From contig DYSO01000011.1 in NCBI GenBank assembly GCA_020718225.1, positions 1-35,288 on the forward strand: a DNA stretch of 35,288 nt. The letters run 5' to 3'. The DNA is from Draconibacterium orientale. Its GTDB lineage: Bacteria > Bacteroidota > Bacteroidia > Bacteroidales > FEN-979. The notes under the pieces were generated by a model. The model was given only the letters and a program-made list of their open reading frames with translations. It did no database searches and was not told where the DNA came from. Shown here in pieces: positions 1-9,565 of the stretch (its first letter is position 1; each line of letters opens with the position of its first letter). Position numbers and translations under genes: made by a program.

Positions 1-1
1 T

Positions 2-1267
2 ACCACCCCTGATCATAACGACACATCCTCCGTTGCCGGCCACCCTTTACAATTTAACAGAAACGGGGCACAGGAAACCTATCCCGTACTCCTGGCTTTC
101 GACCCACAGGGAAACGGAGCGGTACCGGTGACCTTATACCGGGAACTTGCCGAAAAGTATGGGTTCATCCTCATGGGTTCAAACGATTCGAAAAATGGTT
201 TGTCGCAGGAACAGATTTCACATATTCTGTCGGGGATGTTTGAGGAAATCCATACCCGGTTCCCGGTTGACACCAGCCATTTGTATTTGATGGGGTTTTC
301 GGGTGGGGCGCGGGTGGCTGTCCTTGCTGCCATGATGTATTCCGGGGTGAAATCGGTGATTGGTTGTGGCGCGGGATTTCCACAGGGCGCCCAGCCCCCG
401 TTGTACAAGTTTGACTATTTCGGGTTCATCGGAACCGCCGATTTTAACCTGAACGAAATGATGGAGCTCGACGAAATGCTGAACATCATGAAGATGCGGC
501 ATCTCATTGCGACATTTAACGGGGGCCATGCCTGGCCACCTGCTAAAAACATGGAAGATGCTGTTCAATGGAACCTCCTGAACGCGATGAAAGATCACCG
601 TTCGGTAAAAAATGAGTTGCAAATCCGTCAAATCCTTGACTCTTTCAACGAAAGGATCGACAGCGCCAGGAGAGAAAACCGGCTGATCGAGGCTGCTTCT
701 TTATGCAGGGAAGCGTCGCAGTTTGCTTCAGGGTTAGCTTCCACTGAGGTTTTCTACAAGAAGCTTTTCCTGATGGAACAACTTCCCGGATATAAAAAAC
801 AGATGGCCCGACATCAGAACATCATGAAAAAAGAGGGGGTGGAACAACAGGAACTGATGGGTGCGCTGTTTACCAAGAACCGCTCCTGGTGGAACGACCG
901 GATTGGACGACTTACCCGCACCACACCGGATTCAGACCCGGAAGACACACTGATGCATGCCCGGCTCAGGGCCTTTTTAAGCCTGCTGTGCTATTCCAAT
1001 GTAAATGCCGCCATGGCCCAGCAAAACTACGATATGGCGAAAAAACTGATCCAAATCTATGAATTGGCAGATCCTTCCAATCCGGAGCCTCATTATATAT
1101 ATGCCAGGTTGCTGATGCGGCACAACGATACAACCAGCGCCATCGGTCAACTTCAGGAGGCAGTATCGAAGGGTTTTTCCGATAAAAACAGGCTTCTTTC
1201 CGAACCAGAATTCGACGGTATTAAAAATAATCCTGCATTTTTTGACCTGTCGGGAAAAATGAAATAA
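2..1267 (+). CDS. Alpha/beta-hydrolase-fold protein with TPR-like C-terminal region, 5'-truncated by the window edge
   Basis: Frame 2 is open from base 2 with in-frame sequence upstream of the listed GTG (ETYPVLLAFDPQGNGAVPVTLYRELAEKYGFILMGSNDSKNG). GFSGGARVA looks like a nucleophile elbow and GGHAWPP like the catalytic His. The helical C-terminus (IYELADPSNPEPHYIYARLLM) is TPR-like. Confidence 0.7.
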   Translation, partial: TTPDHNDTSSVAGHPLQFNRNGAQETYPVLLAFDPQGNGAVPVTLYRELAEKYGFILMGSNDSKNGLSQEQISHILSGMFEEIHTRFPVDTSHLYLMGFSGGARVAVLAAMMYSGVKSVIGCGAGFPQGAQPPLYKFDYFGFIGTADFNLNEMMELDEMLNIMKMRHLIATFNGGHAWPPAKNMEDAVQWNLLNAMKDHRSVKNELQIRQILDSFNERIDSARRENRLIEAASLCREASQFASGLASTEVFYKKLFLMEQLPGYKKQMARHQNIMKKEGVEQQELMGALFTKNRSWWNDRIGRLTRTTPDSDPEDTLMHARLRAFLSLLCYSNVNAAMAQQNYDMAKKLIQIYELADPSNPEPHYIYARLLMRHNDTTSAIGQLQEAVSKGFSDKNRLLSEPEFDGIKNNPAFFDLSGKMK

Positions 1268-1307
1268 TCCATTCCCCTGGTCAGGGGTGGTGGACGAGGC
1301 AGAAAAA

Positions 1308-4300
1308 ATGGACAAACAACAACAACTTCACGAAAAATTATCTGCTTTTCAAAAGCAGTTTGCCGGTGAGATCCTGTTGGATGATACGTACCGGTTACTC
1401 TATGCCACCGATGCATCGGCCTACCGCGAAATCCCGTTAGGGGTTGCCCGTCCGAAAAATGCCGATGACATCCAAAAACTCATCCGGCTGGCGGCATCGG
1501 AAAAATTTTCACTTATTCCCAGGACGGCAGGCACATCGCTGGCCGGACAGGTAGTGGGCGGAGGTTTGGTGGTCGATGTTTCACGATACATGACCGCCAT
1601 CCTGGAAATCAACCCGGAAGAACATTGGGTTCGTGTTGAACCCGGCGTGATCCTTGACGAATTGAATAAAACAGTTGAAAACCTGGGTCTCTTTTTCGGA
1701 CCGGAAACGAGTACTTCAAGCCGGTGTATGATGGGAGGAATGGTCGGGAATAACTCATGTGGCGCACATTCGATCCTTTATGGAAGCGCCCGCGACCATC
1801 TCCTTTCGGTAAAAGGGTTTCTGAGCGATGGTTCGGAAGTAGAATTCTGTGACCTTTCTGTGGCGGAGTTTCATCTCAAATGCAAGGGCGACAAGCTGGA
1901 AAATAAAATTTACCGTCAGATCAACGCGATATTATCCGATCCGGTCAATCAGAGGAATATCCGGGATGAATACCCCGATCCTTCGATCCACAGGAGGAAT
2001 ACCGGTTATGCACTGGACCTGCTCTTAGGGACCCGACCCTTTATGGGAAATCCCATCGATGATGAACAGATTCAGGGTTCTGAATTTAATTTTTCGAAGC
2101 TGATAGCGGGGTCGGAAGGTACGTTGATGTTTATGACTGAGATCAAGCTGAACCTGGTCCCTTTGCCTCCCAAAGAAAAAGCGCTTGTATGCGTTCATTG
2201 CCATACTGTTGCCGATGCCTTAAAAGCGAACCTGCTGGCGCTGAAGTACAATCCCGGATCGGTGGAGTTGATGGACAAGGCCATTATGGATTGTACCAAA
2301 GACAACATTACCCAGAGGCAAAACCGGTTTTTCATCAAAGGGGATCCGGGCGCTATTCTGATTATTGAATTTGCAAGAGAAATGCGGGAAGAGATCCTGG
2401 AGGCATATAAAAAATTGGAGTCGGAAATTGGCAGTTGCGGGCTGGGTTACCATTTTCCAATCGTTTTCCCACCCGATGTTAAAAAAGTCTGGGAGCTGAG
2501 AAAAGCCGGGCTTGGAGTGCTTTCCAACTATCCGGGCGACCGGAAACCGGTGCCGGTTACCGAAGATACCGCCGTGAACCCAAAAGCGCTTCCCGAATAC
2601 ATCGATGAATTCAACCAATTGCTTACCGGGCTTGGGCTCGACTGTGTATATTATGCCCATGTTGGTTCGGGGGAACTTCATCTTCGCCCGGTACTCAACC
2701 TGAAAGATCCGGCCGATGTTGAGTTGTTTCATACCGTGGCATTGGAGACGGCCCGGCTGGTAAAGAAATACAAAGGGTCGCTTTCGGGTGAGCACGGCGA
2801 TGGCCGTTTGCGCGGGGAATTCATCCCGTTGATGTTAGGGGAGAAAAATTACCAGCTTCTCAGGGAAATCAAGGGACTGTGGGACCCCGAACGGATTTTC
2901 AATCCGGGAAAAATCACCGACACACCGAAAATGAATACCCATTTGAGGTTTGTGCCCGGAAAACCGGCCAGGAAAATTGAAACCCTGTTTGATTTTTCCG
3001 AAAACCATGGGATCCTTCGCGCTGCCGAACAGTGTAACGGTTCAGGCGATTGCCGGAATACCGTCCTGACCGGACGCTGGATGTGCCCGTCGTACATGGC
3101 TGTTAAAGATGAACATACCACAACCCGCGCACGGGCTAATATCCTGCGTGAATTTCTCACCAATTCTTCAAAAGAAAACCCTTTCGACCATGCCGAAATT
3201 TACGAAGTGATGGACCTTTGTTTGTCCTGTAAAGCTTGTAAATCGGAGTGCCCGTCGAATGTAGATATAACGAAACTGAAAGCAGAATTCCTGCAACATT
3301 ATTATGATTCCCATGGGGTTCCGTTGCGGTCGATGCTCATTGCCAATATCACTGCCATCAACAAATTAGGAAGCCTGGCGCCCGGCTTGTTTAATTTTTT
3401 CCAGAAAAACCGTCTCTTTTCGGGAATGGTGACGCGCCTCCTTGGATTTGCCCCCAGGCGTTCCATCCCGCTGTTATACCAAACCACCCTCCGGAAATGG
3501 GTATTGAAAAACCTGAAAAATCAGCATTCCGCGTTGCTTCAGACATCCGGCGCAAGAAAGGGGGATGAATTTTCCGCCGATAAAACGCCGGTTCCGGTTG
3601 TCTATCTGTTTGCAGACGAATTCACCAACTTCAACGATGTAACCATTGGTATAAAAGCCATCCGATTGCTGAATGCGCTCGGGTTCCTGGTATTGATCCC
3701 CCGGCATAAGGAGAGTGGCCGTACCTTTCTTTCGAAAGGACTGGTGCGGAAAGCAAAAAAACTGGCCAATGAAAATGTAACCCGCTTAAAAGAATACATC
3801 ACGGAAAATACCCCGCTTATCGGAATTGAACCATCAGCCATTCTGACCTTTCGCGACGAATACCCAGAACTTGTCGATTCCCATTTGAAAGAAGCTGCCC
3901 TTAACCTCGCGAAAAATGCCCTGATGTTCGACGAATTCATTGTCAGGCACTGGTCGCTGGCTACCAGGCCGGTCTCACCCGGCCCCGGTATACCGACAAA
4001 GGATGACCTGACCTTTCCCCGGTCGTTATTTACCACCGGGCCAATGCACATCAAACTGCATGGTCATTGTTACCAGAAAGCGCTGGCTTCGGTTGAAAAC
4101 ACGCGGAAAATGTTGTCGATCCCGGTCAACTATACAGTTGAAGAGATCAAGTCGGGTTGTTGCGGGATGGCCGGCGCTTTCGGGTATGAAAAAGAACATT
4201 ACGAAGTATCGATGAAAGTTGGCGAACTGGTCCTTTTTCCCGAGATCAGAAAAACTGCCCCGGAGGTGATTATTGCCGCTCCGGGTACATCGTGCCGTCA

Positions 4301-4379
4301 CCAGATTCAGGATGGGACCGGACGCAGGGCCCTGCATCCGATAGAGATCCTTTACGATGCGTTGTTGGAAAAAGATTAA
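1308..4379 (+). CDS. FAD-linked oxidase / 4Fe-4S fusion (YdiJ or D-2-hydroxyacid dehydrogenase-like)
   Basis: N-terminal FAD-binding signature (RPKNADDIQKLIRLAASEKFSLIPRTAGTSLAGQVVGGGLVVD), FAD-oxidase C domain (SGEHGDGRLRGEF), CLSCKACKSECPSNVDI ferredoxin motif and a C-terminal CCG domain (SGCCGMAGAFGYE). The track starts at GTG 1287; ATG 1308 is the likelier start. Confidence 0.88.
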   Translation: MDKQQQLHEKLSAFQKQFAGEILLDDTYRLLYATDASAYREIPLGVARPKNADDIQKLIRLAASEKFSLIPRTAGTSLAGQVVGGGLVVDVSRYMTAILEINPEEHWVRVEPGVILDELNKTVENLGLFFGPETSTSSRCMMGGMVGNNSCGAHSILYGSARDHLLSVKGFLSDGSEVEFCDLSVAEFHLKCKGDKLENKIYRQINAILSDPVNQRNIRDEYPDPSIHRRNTGYALDLLLGTRPFMGNPIDDEQIQGSEFNFSKLIAGSEGTLMFMTEIKLNLVPLPPKEKALVCVHCHTVADALKANLLALKYNPGSVELMDKAIMDCTKDNITQRQNRFFIKGDPGAILIIEFAREMREEILEAYKKLESEIGSCGLGYHFPIVFPPDVKKVWELRKAGLGVLSNYPGDRKPVPVTEDTAVNPKALPEYIDEFNQLLTGLGLDCVYYAHVGSGELHLRPVLNLKDPADVELFHTVALETARLVKKYKGSLSGEHGDGRLRGEFIPLMLGEKNYQLLREIKGLWDPERIFNPGKITDTPKMNTHLRFVPGKPARKIETLFDFSENHGILRAAEQCNGSGDCRNTVLTGRWMCPSYMAVKDEHTTTRARANILREFLTNSSKENPFDHAEIYEVMDLCLSCKACKSECPSNVDITKLKAEFLQHYYDSHGVPLRSMLIANITAINKLGSLAPGLFNFFQKNRLFSGMVTRLLGFAPRRSIPLLYQTTLRKWVLKNLKNQHSALLQTSGARKGDEFSADKTPVPVVYLFADEFTNFNDVTIGIKAIRLLNALGFLVLIPRHKESGRTFLSKGLVRKAKKLANENVTRLKEYITENTPLIGIEPSAILTFRDEYPELVDSHLKEAALNLAKNALMFDEFIVRHWSLATRPVSPGPGIPTKDDLTFPRSLFTTGPMHIKLHGHCYQKALASVENTRKMLSIPVNYTVEEIKSGCCGMAGAFGYEKEHYEVSMKVGELVLFPEIRKTAPEVIIAAPGTSCRHQIQDGTGRRALHPIEILYDALLEKD

Positions 4380-4423
4380 TATTAAGATACATCAACCCTT
4401 CGGTACTCACCAGGTTGACCGGG

Positions 4424-5212
4424 TCAAACCGGTAGAAAAACCCCTTCTTCGGCCAGATATGTCTCAGGAAAGATACTCCGTGCTTCTTCTAACAACGGGT
4501 TCAGATCTTCATACCGCGCTGAAAAATGGCCGAGCAGCAACTTTTTCACCCGGGCCAGTTTTGCAATGGTTGCCGCTTCCATGGCTGTGGAGTGGAATTT
4601 TTCAGCAGCCACCCCGGCCTTATCCTGCATAAAAGTAGCTTCATGATAAAGCAGCCCGGTTTCATGCACCCAGGGGACGATATTTTCTGAAAAGGCGGTA
4701 TCGCTGCAATAAGCATAAGAACGGGGATGAGCTATTTTCCGCGGTGGGTTTTTTTCACGAAAAAGGAAGCCACAGGTGGGAATGCTATGTTTCAAAGGAA
4801 AGCAAAATACCGATAAACGATCTTCATCAAGGATCAGATGGTAGGCCCCCATGTTTAAAGGATGAAAGAAAAACGGATAAACGAGGGTAGTTTGTGAGGC
4901 AGCCATTTGAAGTTCAATAATTTCGAGGAGTGGCGCCGGCGCATGGAGGTGCAATTCATTTTTCCTTCCCAGGAGGTGCATTGAATTCAACAGTCCGATC
5001 AAGCCAAAAAAATGGTCCCCATGCAAATGGCTAATGAAGATATGGGAAATGCGCTGCCATGAAATGTGGTATTTTCGCAACTGGAACTGTGTCCCTTCAC
5101 CACAGTCGATTAAAAAAAAGCGCTCATTTGCATTGAGCAAATGAGCGCTAAGATTCCGGTTATTGGCTGGAATTGCAGCGCTGCTCCCCAGCGCCATCAA
5201 TGAGAAATTCAT
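4424..5212 (-). CDS. rnz: Ribonuclease Z
   Basis: MNFSLMALGSSAAIPANNRNLSAHLL...FFLIDCGEGTQFQLRK...ISHLHGDHFFGLIGLL: metallo-beta-lactamase HxHxDH of the RNase Z type. C-terminal LLLGHFSARYEDLNPLLEEAR. Confidence 0.93.
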   Translation of the reverse strand: MNFSLMALGSSAAIPANNRNLSAHLLNANERFFLIDCGEGTQFQLRKYHISWQRISHIFISHLHGDHFFGLIGLLNSMHLLGRKNELHLHAPAPLLEIIELQMAASQTTLVYPFFFHPLNMGAYHLILDEDRLSVFCFPLKHSIPTCGFLFREKNPPRKIAHPRSYAYCSDTAFSENIVPWVHETGLLYHEATFMQDKAGVAAEKFHSTAMEAATIAKLARVKKLLLGHFSARYEDLNPLLEEARSIFPETYLAEEGVFLPV

Positions 5213-5215
5213 CGT

Positions 5216-7453
5216 CTATGCTTCAGCCTCAGGTTCTTTGGTTTCTGTTTCTGTGTTTCCGGTTTCAGCTTCGGGAGTTACCGATTCTTCCATGACCGGT
5301 TCTTCGGTTTTCGGTTCTTCGATTGGTTTTTTAACCACCTGAACCGGTTTCCGGGCCGCTTTTTCCTCGGCTGCAACCATGTCGGCTTTCAGGTTGGCAA
5401 GGGCATCGATATCGCCAAGGGTTGTTTTTTCAAGGTTATCCTTAATTTTTTTAACGGCTTTCTTGGTATCTTTTTCCTTTTTCAACCCGGCTTTGGCTTC
5501 TTTATTCCGCTCTGCATTTAATTCATCCTGATGAATTTTGCTGTGCGAAAGAATGATCTTTTTATTGTCTTTTGAAAATTCGATCACTTTGAAATCCAGA
5601 GCTTCTTCTTCCTTTGCAGAGGAGTTGTCCTCTTTTACCAGATGACGGAGCGGTGCAAATCCTTCAACCCCATAAGGCAGGGCAACAATGGCGCCTTTAT
5701 CGTTGAGGCTTACGATGGTCCCTAAATGGGTTGATCCGACAGCAAAAACACTTTCGAACACATCCCACGGGTTTTCTTCCAATTGTTTGTGGCCCAGGCT
5801 CAGACGGCGGTTATCGACATCCACGTCAAGCACCATCACTTCGATGGCTTCTCCGATTTTGGTGAATTCGGCAGGATGTTTAATTTTCTTCGACCAACTG
5901 AGGTCTGAAATGTGAATTAACCCATCAACGCCCTCTTCCAGTTCAACAAAAATGCCAAAATTGGTGAAGTTGCGAACGGTGGCCATATGTTTTGACTTGA
6001 GCGGATATTTTTCCTTGATATTGGTCCAGGGATCGGGGATGAGTTGTTTGATGCCCATTGACATCTTGCGTTCTTCGCGGTCGAGGGTCAGGATAACGGC
6101 TTCCACCTCCTGTCCTACTTTCAGGAAATCGTGGGCAGTACGCAGGTGCTGCGACCACGACATTTCTGAAACGTGGATGAGCCCTTCAACGCCGGTATTG
6201 ATTTCGACAAAGGCGCCATAATCGGCTATAACCACAACTTTCCCTTTTACTTTATCGCCAATCTTCAGGTTTGCATCAAGCGAATCCCATGGGTGCGGGG
6301 TAAGCTGCTTCAGACCCAGGGCAATCCGTTTTTTATTGTCGTCGAAATCAAGGATGACCACTTTAATTTTCTGATCCAGTTTTACGATCTCTTCAGGATG
6401 GTTGATGCGCCCCCAACTCAGGTCGGTGATGTGGATCAATCCGTCAACACCGCCCAGGTCGACAAATACGCCATAACTGGTGATATTTTTAACGGTACCT
6501 TCCAGGATTTGTCCTTTTTCAAGCTTTTTGATGATTTCTGCTTTTTGTGCCTCCAGCTCATCTTCGATCAGGGCTTTATGGGAAACCACCACATTTTTAT
6601 ATTCATGGTTGATTTTCACAACCTTGAATTCCATCACTTTATCAACAAAAATGTCATAATCACGGATGGGTTTAACATCGATCTGCGATCCGGGGAGGAA
6701 AGCCTCAATACCGAAAATATCGACAATAAGCCCGCCTTTGGTACGCGATTTAACATAACCTTTGATGATTTCTTGTTTTTCATAGGCATCGTTGATCCGT
6801 TCCCACGATTTCAGGATACGGGCTTTTTTATGGGAAAGGAGCAACTGTCCGGTGGTATCTTCTTGATTTTCAACATATACTTCCACCTTATCGCCGATTT
6901 TCAAATCGGGATTATACCGGAATTCGTTCATCTGGATCACCCCATCGCTTTTAAAGCCGATATTAACAACAACTTCGCGATTGGTCATGGTGACAACGGT
7001 ACCTTCAATGACCTCATGGTCCTGTACGGCGCGCAACGTCTGGTCATAGACATCTTCCAGTTTACGGCGTTCATCGCTGGAATAAATTTCATGTTTTTTC
7101 CCAATGGAGTCCCAATCGAAATTTTTCAGTTCATCATTGGTTAGATAGGTTTTTTTTGTTGGTCTTTCCGGGACAATAACGACAGGCTTTTCCGGGATTT
7201 CGGCTACCGGGGCCGGTGGGGTTTCTGACAGAGGTTCTGATACAGGTTCCGGGAGGCTATCCGTTACAGCGACAGCGACGGGTTCTTCGGCAGGCGTAAC
7301 AACAGGTTCTGTGACAGGATCGGTGACTGGAACTGCAACAGTTTCATTTTCAATAAATTCACCGGATAAAGCTACAATTTCCCCATCGGTTGATTTTTCA
7401 ACATTTGTTTCCGGATCCTGTTCCAGGTTTACATTGTTTTCTTCAGGAGTCAT
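5216..7453 (-). CDS. rpsA: 30S ribosomal protein S1 with extended low-complexity N- and C-termini
   Basis: Six recognisable S1/OB repeats (e.g. GTVKNITSYGVFVDLGGVDGLIHITDLSW, ATVRNFTNFGIFVELEEGVDGLIHISDLSW). Confidence 0.94.
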   Translation of the reverse strand: MTPEENNVNLEQDPETNVEKSTDGEIVALSGEFIENETVAVPVTDPVTEPVVTPAEEPVAVAVTDSLPEPVSEPLSETPPAPVAEIPEKPVVIVPERPTKKTYLTNDELKNFDWDSIGKKHEIYSSDERRKLEDVYDQTLRAVQDHEVIEGTVVTMTNREVVVNIGFKSDGVIQMNEFRYNPDLKIGDKVEVYVENQEDTTGQLLLSHKKARILKSWERINDAYEKQEIIKGYVKSRTKGGLIVDIFGIEAFLPGSQIDVKPIRDYDIFVDKVMEFKVVKINHEYKNVVVSHKALIEDELEAQKAEIIKKLEKGQILEGTVKNITSYGVFVDLGGVDGLIHITDLSWGRINHPEEIVKLDQKIKVVILDFDDNKKRIALGLKQLTPHPWDSLDANLKIGDKVKGKVVVIADYGAFVEINTGVEGLIHVSEMSWSQHLRTAHDFLKVGQEVEAVILTLDREERKMSMGIKQLIPDPWTNIKEKYPLKSKHMATVRNFTNFGIFVELEEGVDGLIHISDLSWSKKIKHPAEFTKIGEAIEVMVLDVDVDNRRLSLGHKQLEENPWDVFESVFAVGSTHLGTIVSLNDKGAIVALPYGVEGFAPLRHLVKEDNSSAKEEEALDFKVIEFSKDNKKIILSHSKIHQDELNAERNKEAKAGLKKEKDTKKAVKKIKDNLEKTTLGDIDALANLKADMVAAEEKAARKPVQVVKKPIEEPKTEEPVMEESVTPEAETGNTETETKEPEAEA

Positions 7454-7619
7454 TCAATTTTTCTTTGTGGTGGCCGCTTTGGCCAACCGGGTTTGACATT
7501 TTGTTTATTGTAAGGGGTTTTTATAAAGAACGGCGCAGTTTTTACCCTTGAAAAACGGGGTGCAAAGATAGAAAGAAATAATTGATTTTACTATCTTCGC
7601 AGTCCAAAATCCCATTATT

Positions 7620-8711
7620 ATGCCTTTAAAATGTGGAATCATCGGGCTTTCGGGTTCCGGAAAAACAACCCTCTTCAACTGCATTTCGAATAACCGTGCA
7701 GAGACGCACCAGGCTGCTTTTCAGGGAACGAAGTCCAACCTCGGGACTGTGAATGTACCCGACGCCCGTTTATTTGCCATCGATGCCTTGATCAGGTCGG
7801 CCAAGATTGTTGCCACAACCATCGAAATGGTTGATATCCCGGGATTATCAAAGGGAGGAAGTCATACCGACGGGAATAAATTCCTGGCAGATGTAAGAAA
7901 TGTTGATGCATTGATCCATGTTATCCGATGTTTTGACGACCCTCAGATGCCCCATGTGGAGGGATCGGTGGATCCGGTGCGCGACAAGGAGATTGTTGAC
8001 ATGGAGATACAGATCAAAGACCTCGAATCGGTTGAAAAGAAAATTGCACGCACCGAAAAGCTGATCAAAGCGGGAGATAAGGATTCAAAACATACATTGG
8101 ACATATTGCATGTACTAAAATCGCATCTGGAAGATTTCAAACCTGTCAGGACCGCGCCGGTTTCTATTGATGACCGCCGTTTTTTCGATGATTTGTTCCT
8201 GCTGGGCGACAAACCGGTGATGTATGTCTGCAATGTCGACGACGGCTCTGCTGTAAAAGGGAATGCATACTCCAATCGGTTTACCGGATCGGTTGGGGAA
8301 GAGAAGGCGGAGGTGTTGGTCATTGCTGCCAAAATGGAATCGGAGATTGCCGAGCTTGACAGTGAAGAGGACCGGCAGGCATTTCTACTGGATGGAGGAT
8401 TGGCTGAACCGGGCGTTAACAGGTTGGTCAGGGCAGCATTTCACCTGCTTGACCTTCAGTGCTTTTTTACTGCCGGCCCGAAGGAGGTCCGGGCCTGGAC
8501 TATTAAAAAGGGAATGACGGCCCCCCAGGCAGCCGGCGTCATCCACAGCGATCTGGAACGGGGTTTCATCCGGGCTGAAGTCATGAAATACGATGATTTT
8601 ATTCAATTAAAAACAGAACATGCCTGCAAGGAGCATGGGAAACTGTTTATTGAAGGGAAAAACTATGTGGTGGGCGACGGGGATATTTTGCATATCCGGT
8701 TCAATGTTTAA
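7620..8711 (+). CDS. ychF: YchF/DUF933-type P-loop ATPase (divergent P-loop)
   Basis: GLSGSGKTTLFNCIS P-loop, DIPGLSKGGSHTDGNKFLADVRNVDALIHVIRCFDD, KPVMYVCNVDD, and the YchF C-terminal TGS-like domain (FFTAGPKEVRAWTIKKGMTAPQAAGVIHSDLERGFIRAEV). Confidence 0.82.
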   Translation: MPLKCGIIGLSGSGKTTLFNCISNNRAETHQAAFQGTKSNLGTVNVPDARLFAIDALIRSAKIVATTIEMVDIPGLSKGGSHTDGNKFLADVRNVDALIHVIRCFDDPQMPHVEGSVDPVRDKEIVDMEIQIKDLESVEKKIARTEKLIKAGDKDSKHTLDILHVLKSHLEDFKPVRTAPVSIDDRRFFDDLFLLGDKPVMYVCNVDDGSAVKGNAYSNRFTGSVGEEKAEVLVIAAKMESEIAELDSEEDRQAFLLDGGLAEPGVNRLVRAAFHLLDLQCFFTAGPKEVRAWTIKKGMTAPQAAGVIHSDLERGFIRAEVMKYDDFIQLKTEHACKEHGKLFIEGKNYVVGDGDILHIRFNV

Positions 8712-9466
8712 ACGTACCGCGCGAAATTTTTTAATTTCTCAATAAAATCGGCTTTTTTACGGACCGAGACTTCAACTTCGGTATTGTCTTCAAGTATGAC
8801 CGATCCGCCTTTCCCCTTGACATATCGTTTGATGTACATTAAATTGATAAGGTGCTTGCTGTGAATGCGTGAAAATGGCAGGTCTTCCAGAATCTTTTCG
8901 TAATTGTTCAGGGGTTTTGAAGCTACAAACCGTTGTCCGTTGGTCATATAAAACAGTGTATATACATCACTGGCTTCAAGTCGCACAATATCGGCAAGCT
9001 TTACCACATTAAGCCCGTCGGTGGAAGGAATGATGATCTTTTCATTTTTTGTCTTCAGATTGTCGCGAAGTACATTCAACCGGTTATTGATCTCTTCAAC
9101 CTTTAAATCCCTGTAACGGTTGATGGCCGATTCCAACATTTCGTTCGTTATCGGCTTTACAAGATAATGCAACGCTGAGAACTCAAATGCGCGTACGGCA
9201 TATTTATCGTAAGCGGTGATAAAAATGACCCTGAAATCCTTGTAGGATACCCGTTCAATGACATCAAAACCCTCCCCGTCGGGCAGGTTGATATCGAGGA
9301 AAACCAGCGCAGGTTTCACCTTGTCGATCAGTGGCACAGCTTCGTTTACACTATAGGCTGTACCCACAATATCCATATACTGAAAATTTGCAGTCAGCAA
9401 AGACTTCAATGTCAGGATACTCGTTTTATCATCATCAACCAGTACAATTTTTATCAAATCGTCCAT
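8708..9466 (-). CDS. LytTR-family DNA-binding response regulator
   Basis: REC domain (IKIVLVDDDKTSI...PALVFLDINLPDGEGFDVIE...VIFITAYDKYAVRAFEFSALHYLVKP) followed by a LytTR domain (VRLEASDVYTLFYMTNGQRFVASKPLNNYEKIL...FSRIHSKHLINLMYIKRYVKG). Start trimmed to MDDLIKIVLVDD. Confidence 0.93.
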   Translation of the reverse strand: MDDLIKIVLVDDDKTSILTLKSLLTANFQYMDIVGTAYSVNEAVPLIDKVKPALVFLDINLPDGEGFDVIERVSYKDFRVIFITAYDKYAVRAFEFSALHYLVKPITNEMLESAINRYRDLKVEEINNRLNVLRDNLKTKNEKIIIPSTDGLNVVKLADIVRLEASDVYTLFYMTNGQRFVASKPLNNYEKILEDLPFSRIHSKHLINLMYIKRYVKGKGGSVILEDNTEVEVSVRKKADFIEKLKNFARYV

Positions 9467-9565
9467 ACATAATTGTGTTATCAATAGTCATGTAAATGTA
9501 GTAATTTTGCCAAAGAAAATGCAAATTTATAATCTATTAATTAATTTTTTTTAAATCCGAAGCAA

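Noticed and set aside
2220-2795. 191-aa minus-strand ORF inside the FAD/Fe-S oxidoreductase
   Set aside because: Antisense to a well-supported conserved coding region; no domain signature.
4357-4632. 91-aa plus-strand ORF between the FAD oxidase and rnz
   Set aside because: Mostly antisense to rnz with no recognisable motif.
6173-7144. 323-aa plus-strand ORF opposite rpsA
   Set aside because: Lies entirely antisense to the clearly coding S1 repeats; Phe/Ile/Asp-rich composition mirrors the complementary codons, with no recognisable domain.
7563-7570. TATCTTTG (minus strand) as the rpsA promoter
   Set aside because: The -7 element is perfect but no TTTG was found at the expected upstream spacing, so not listed as a feature.
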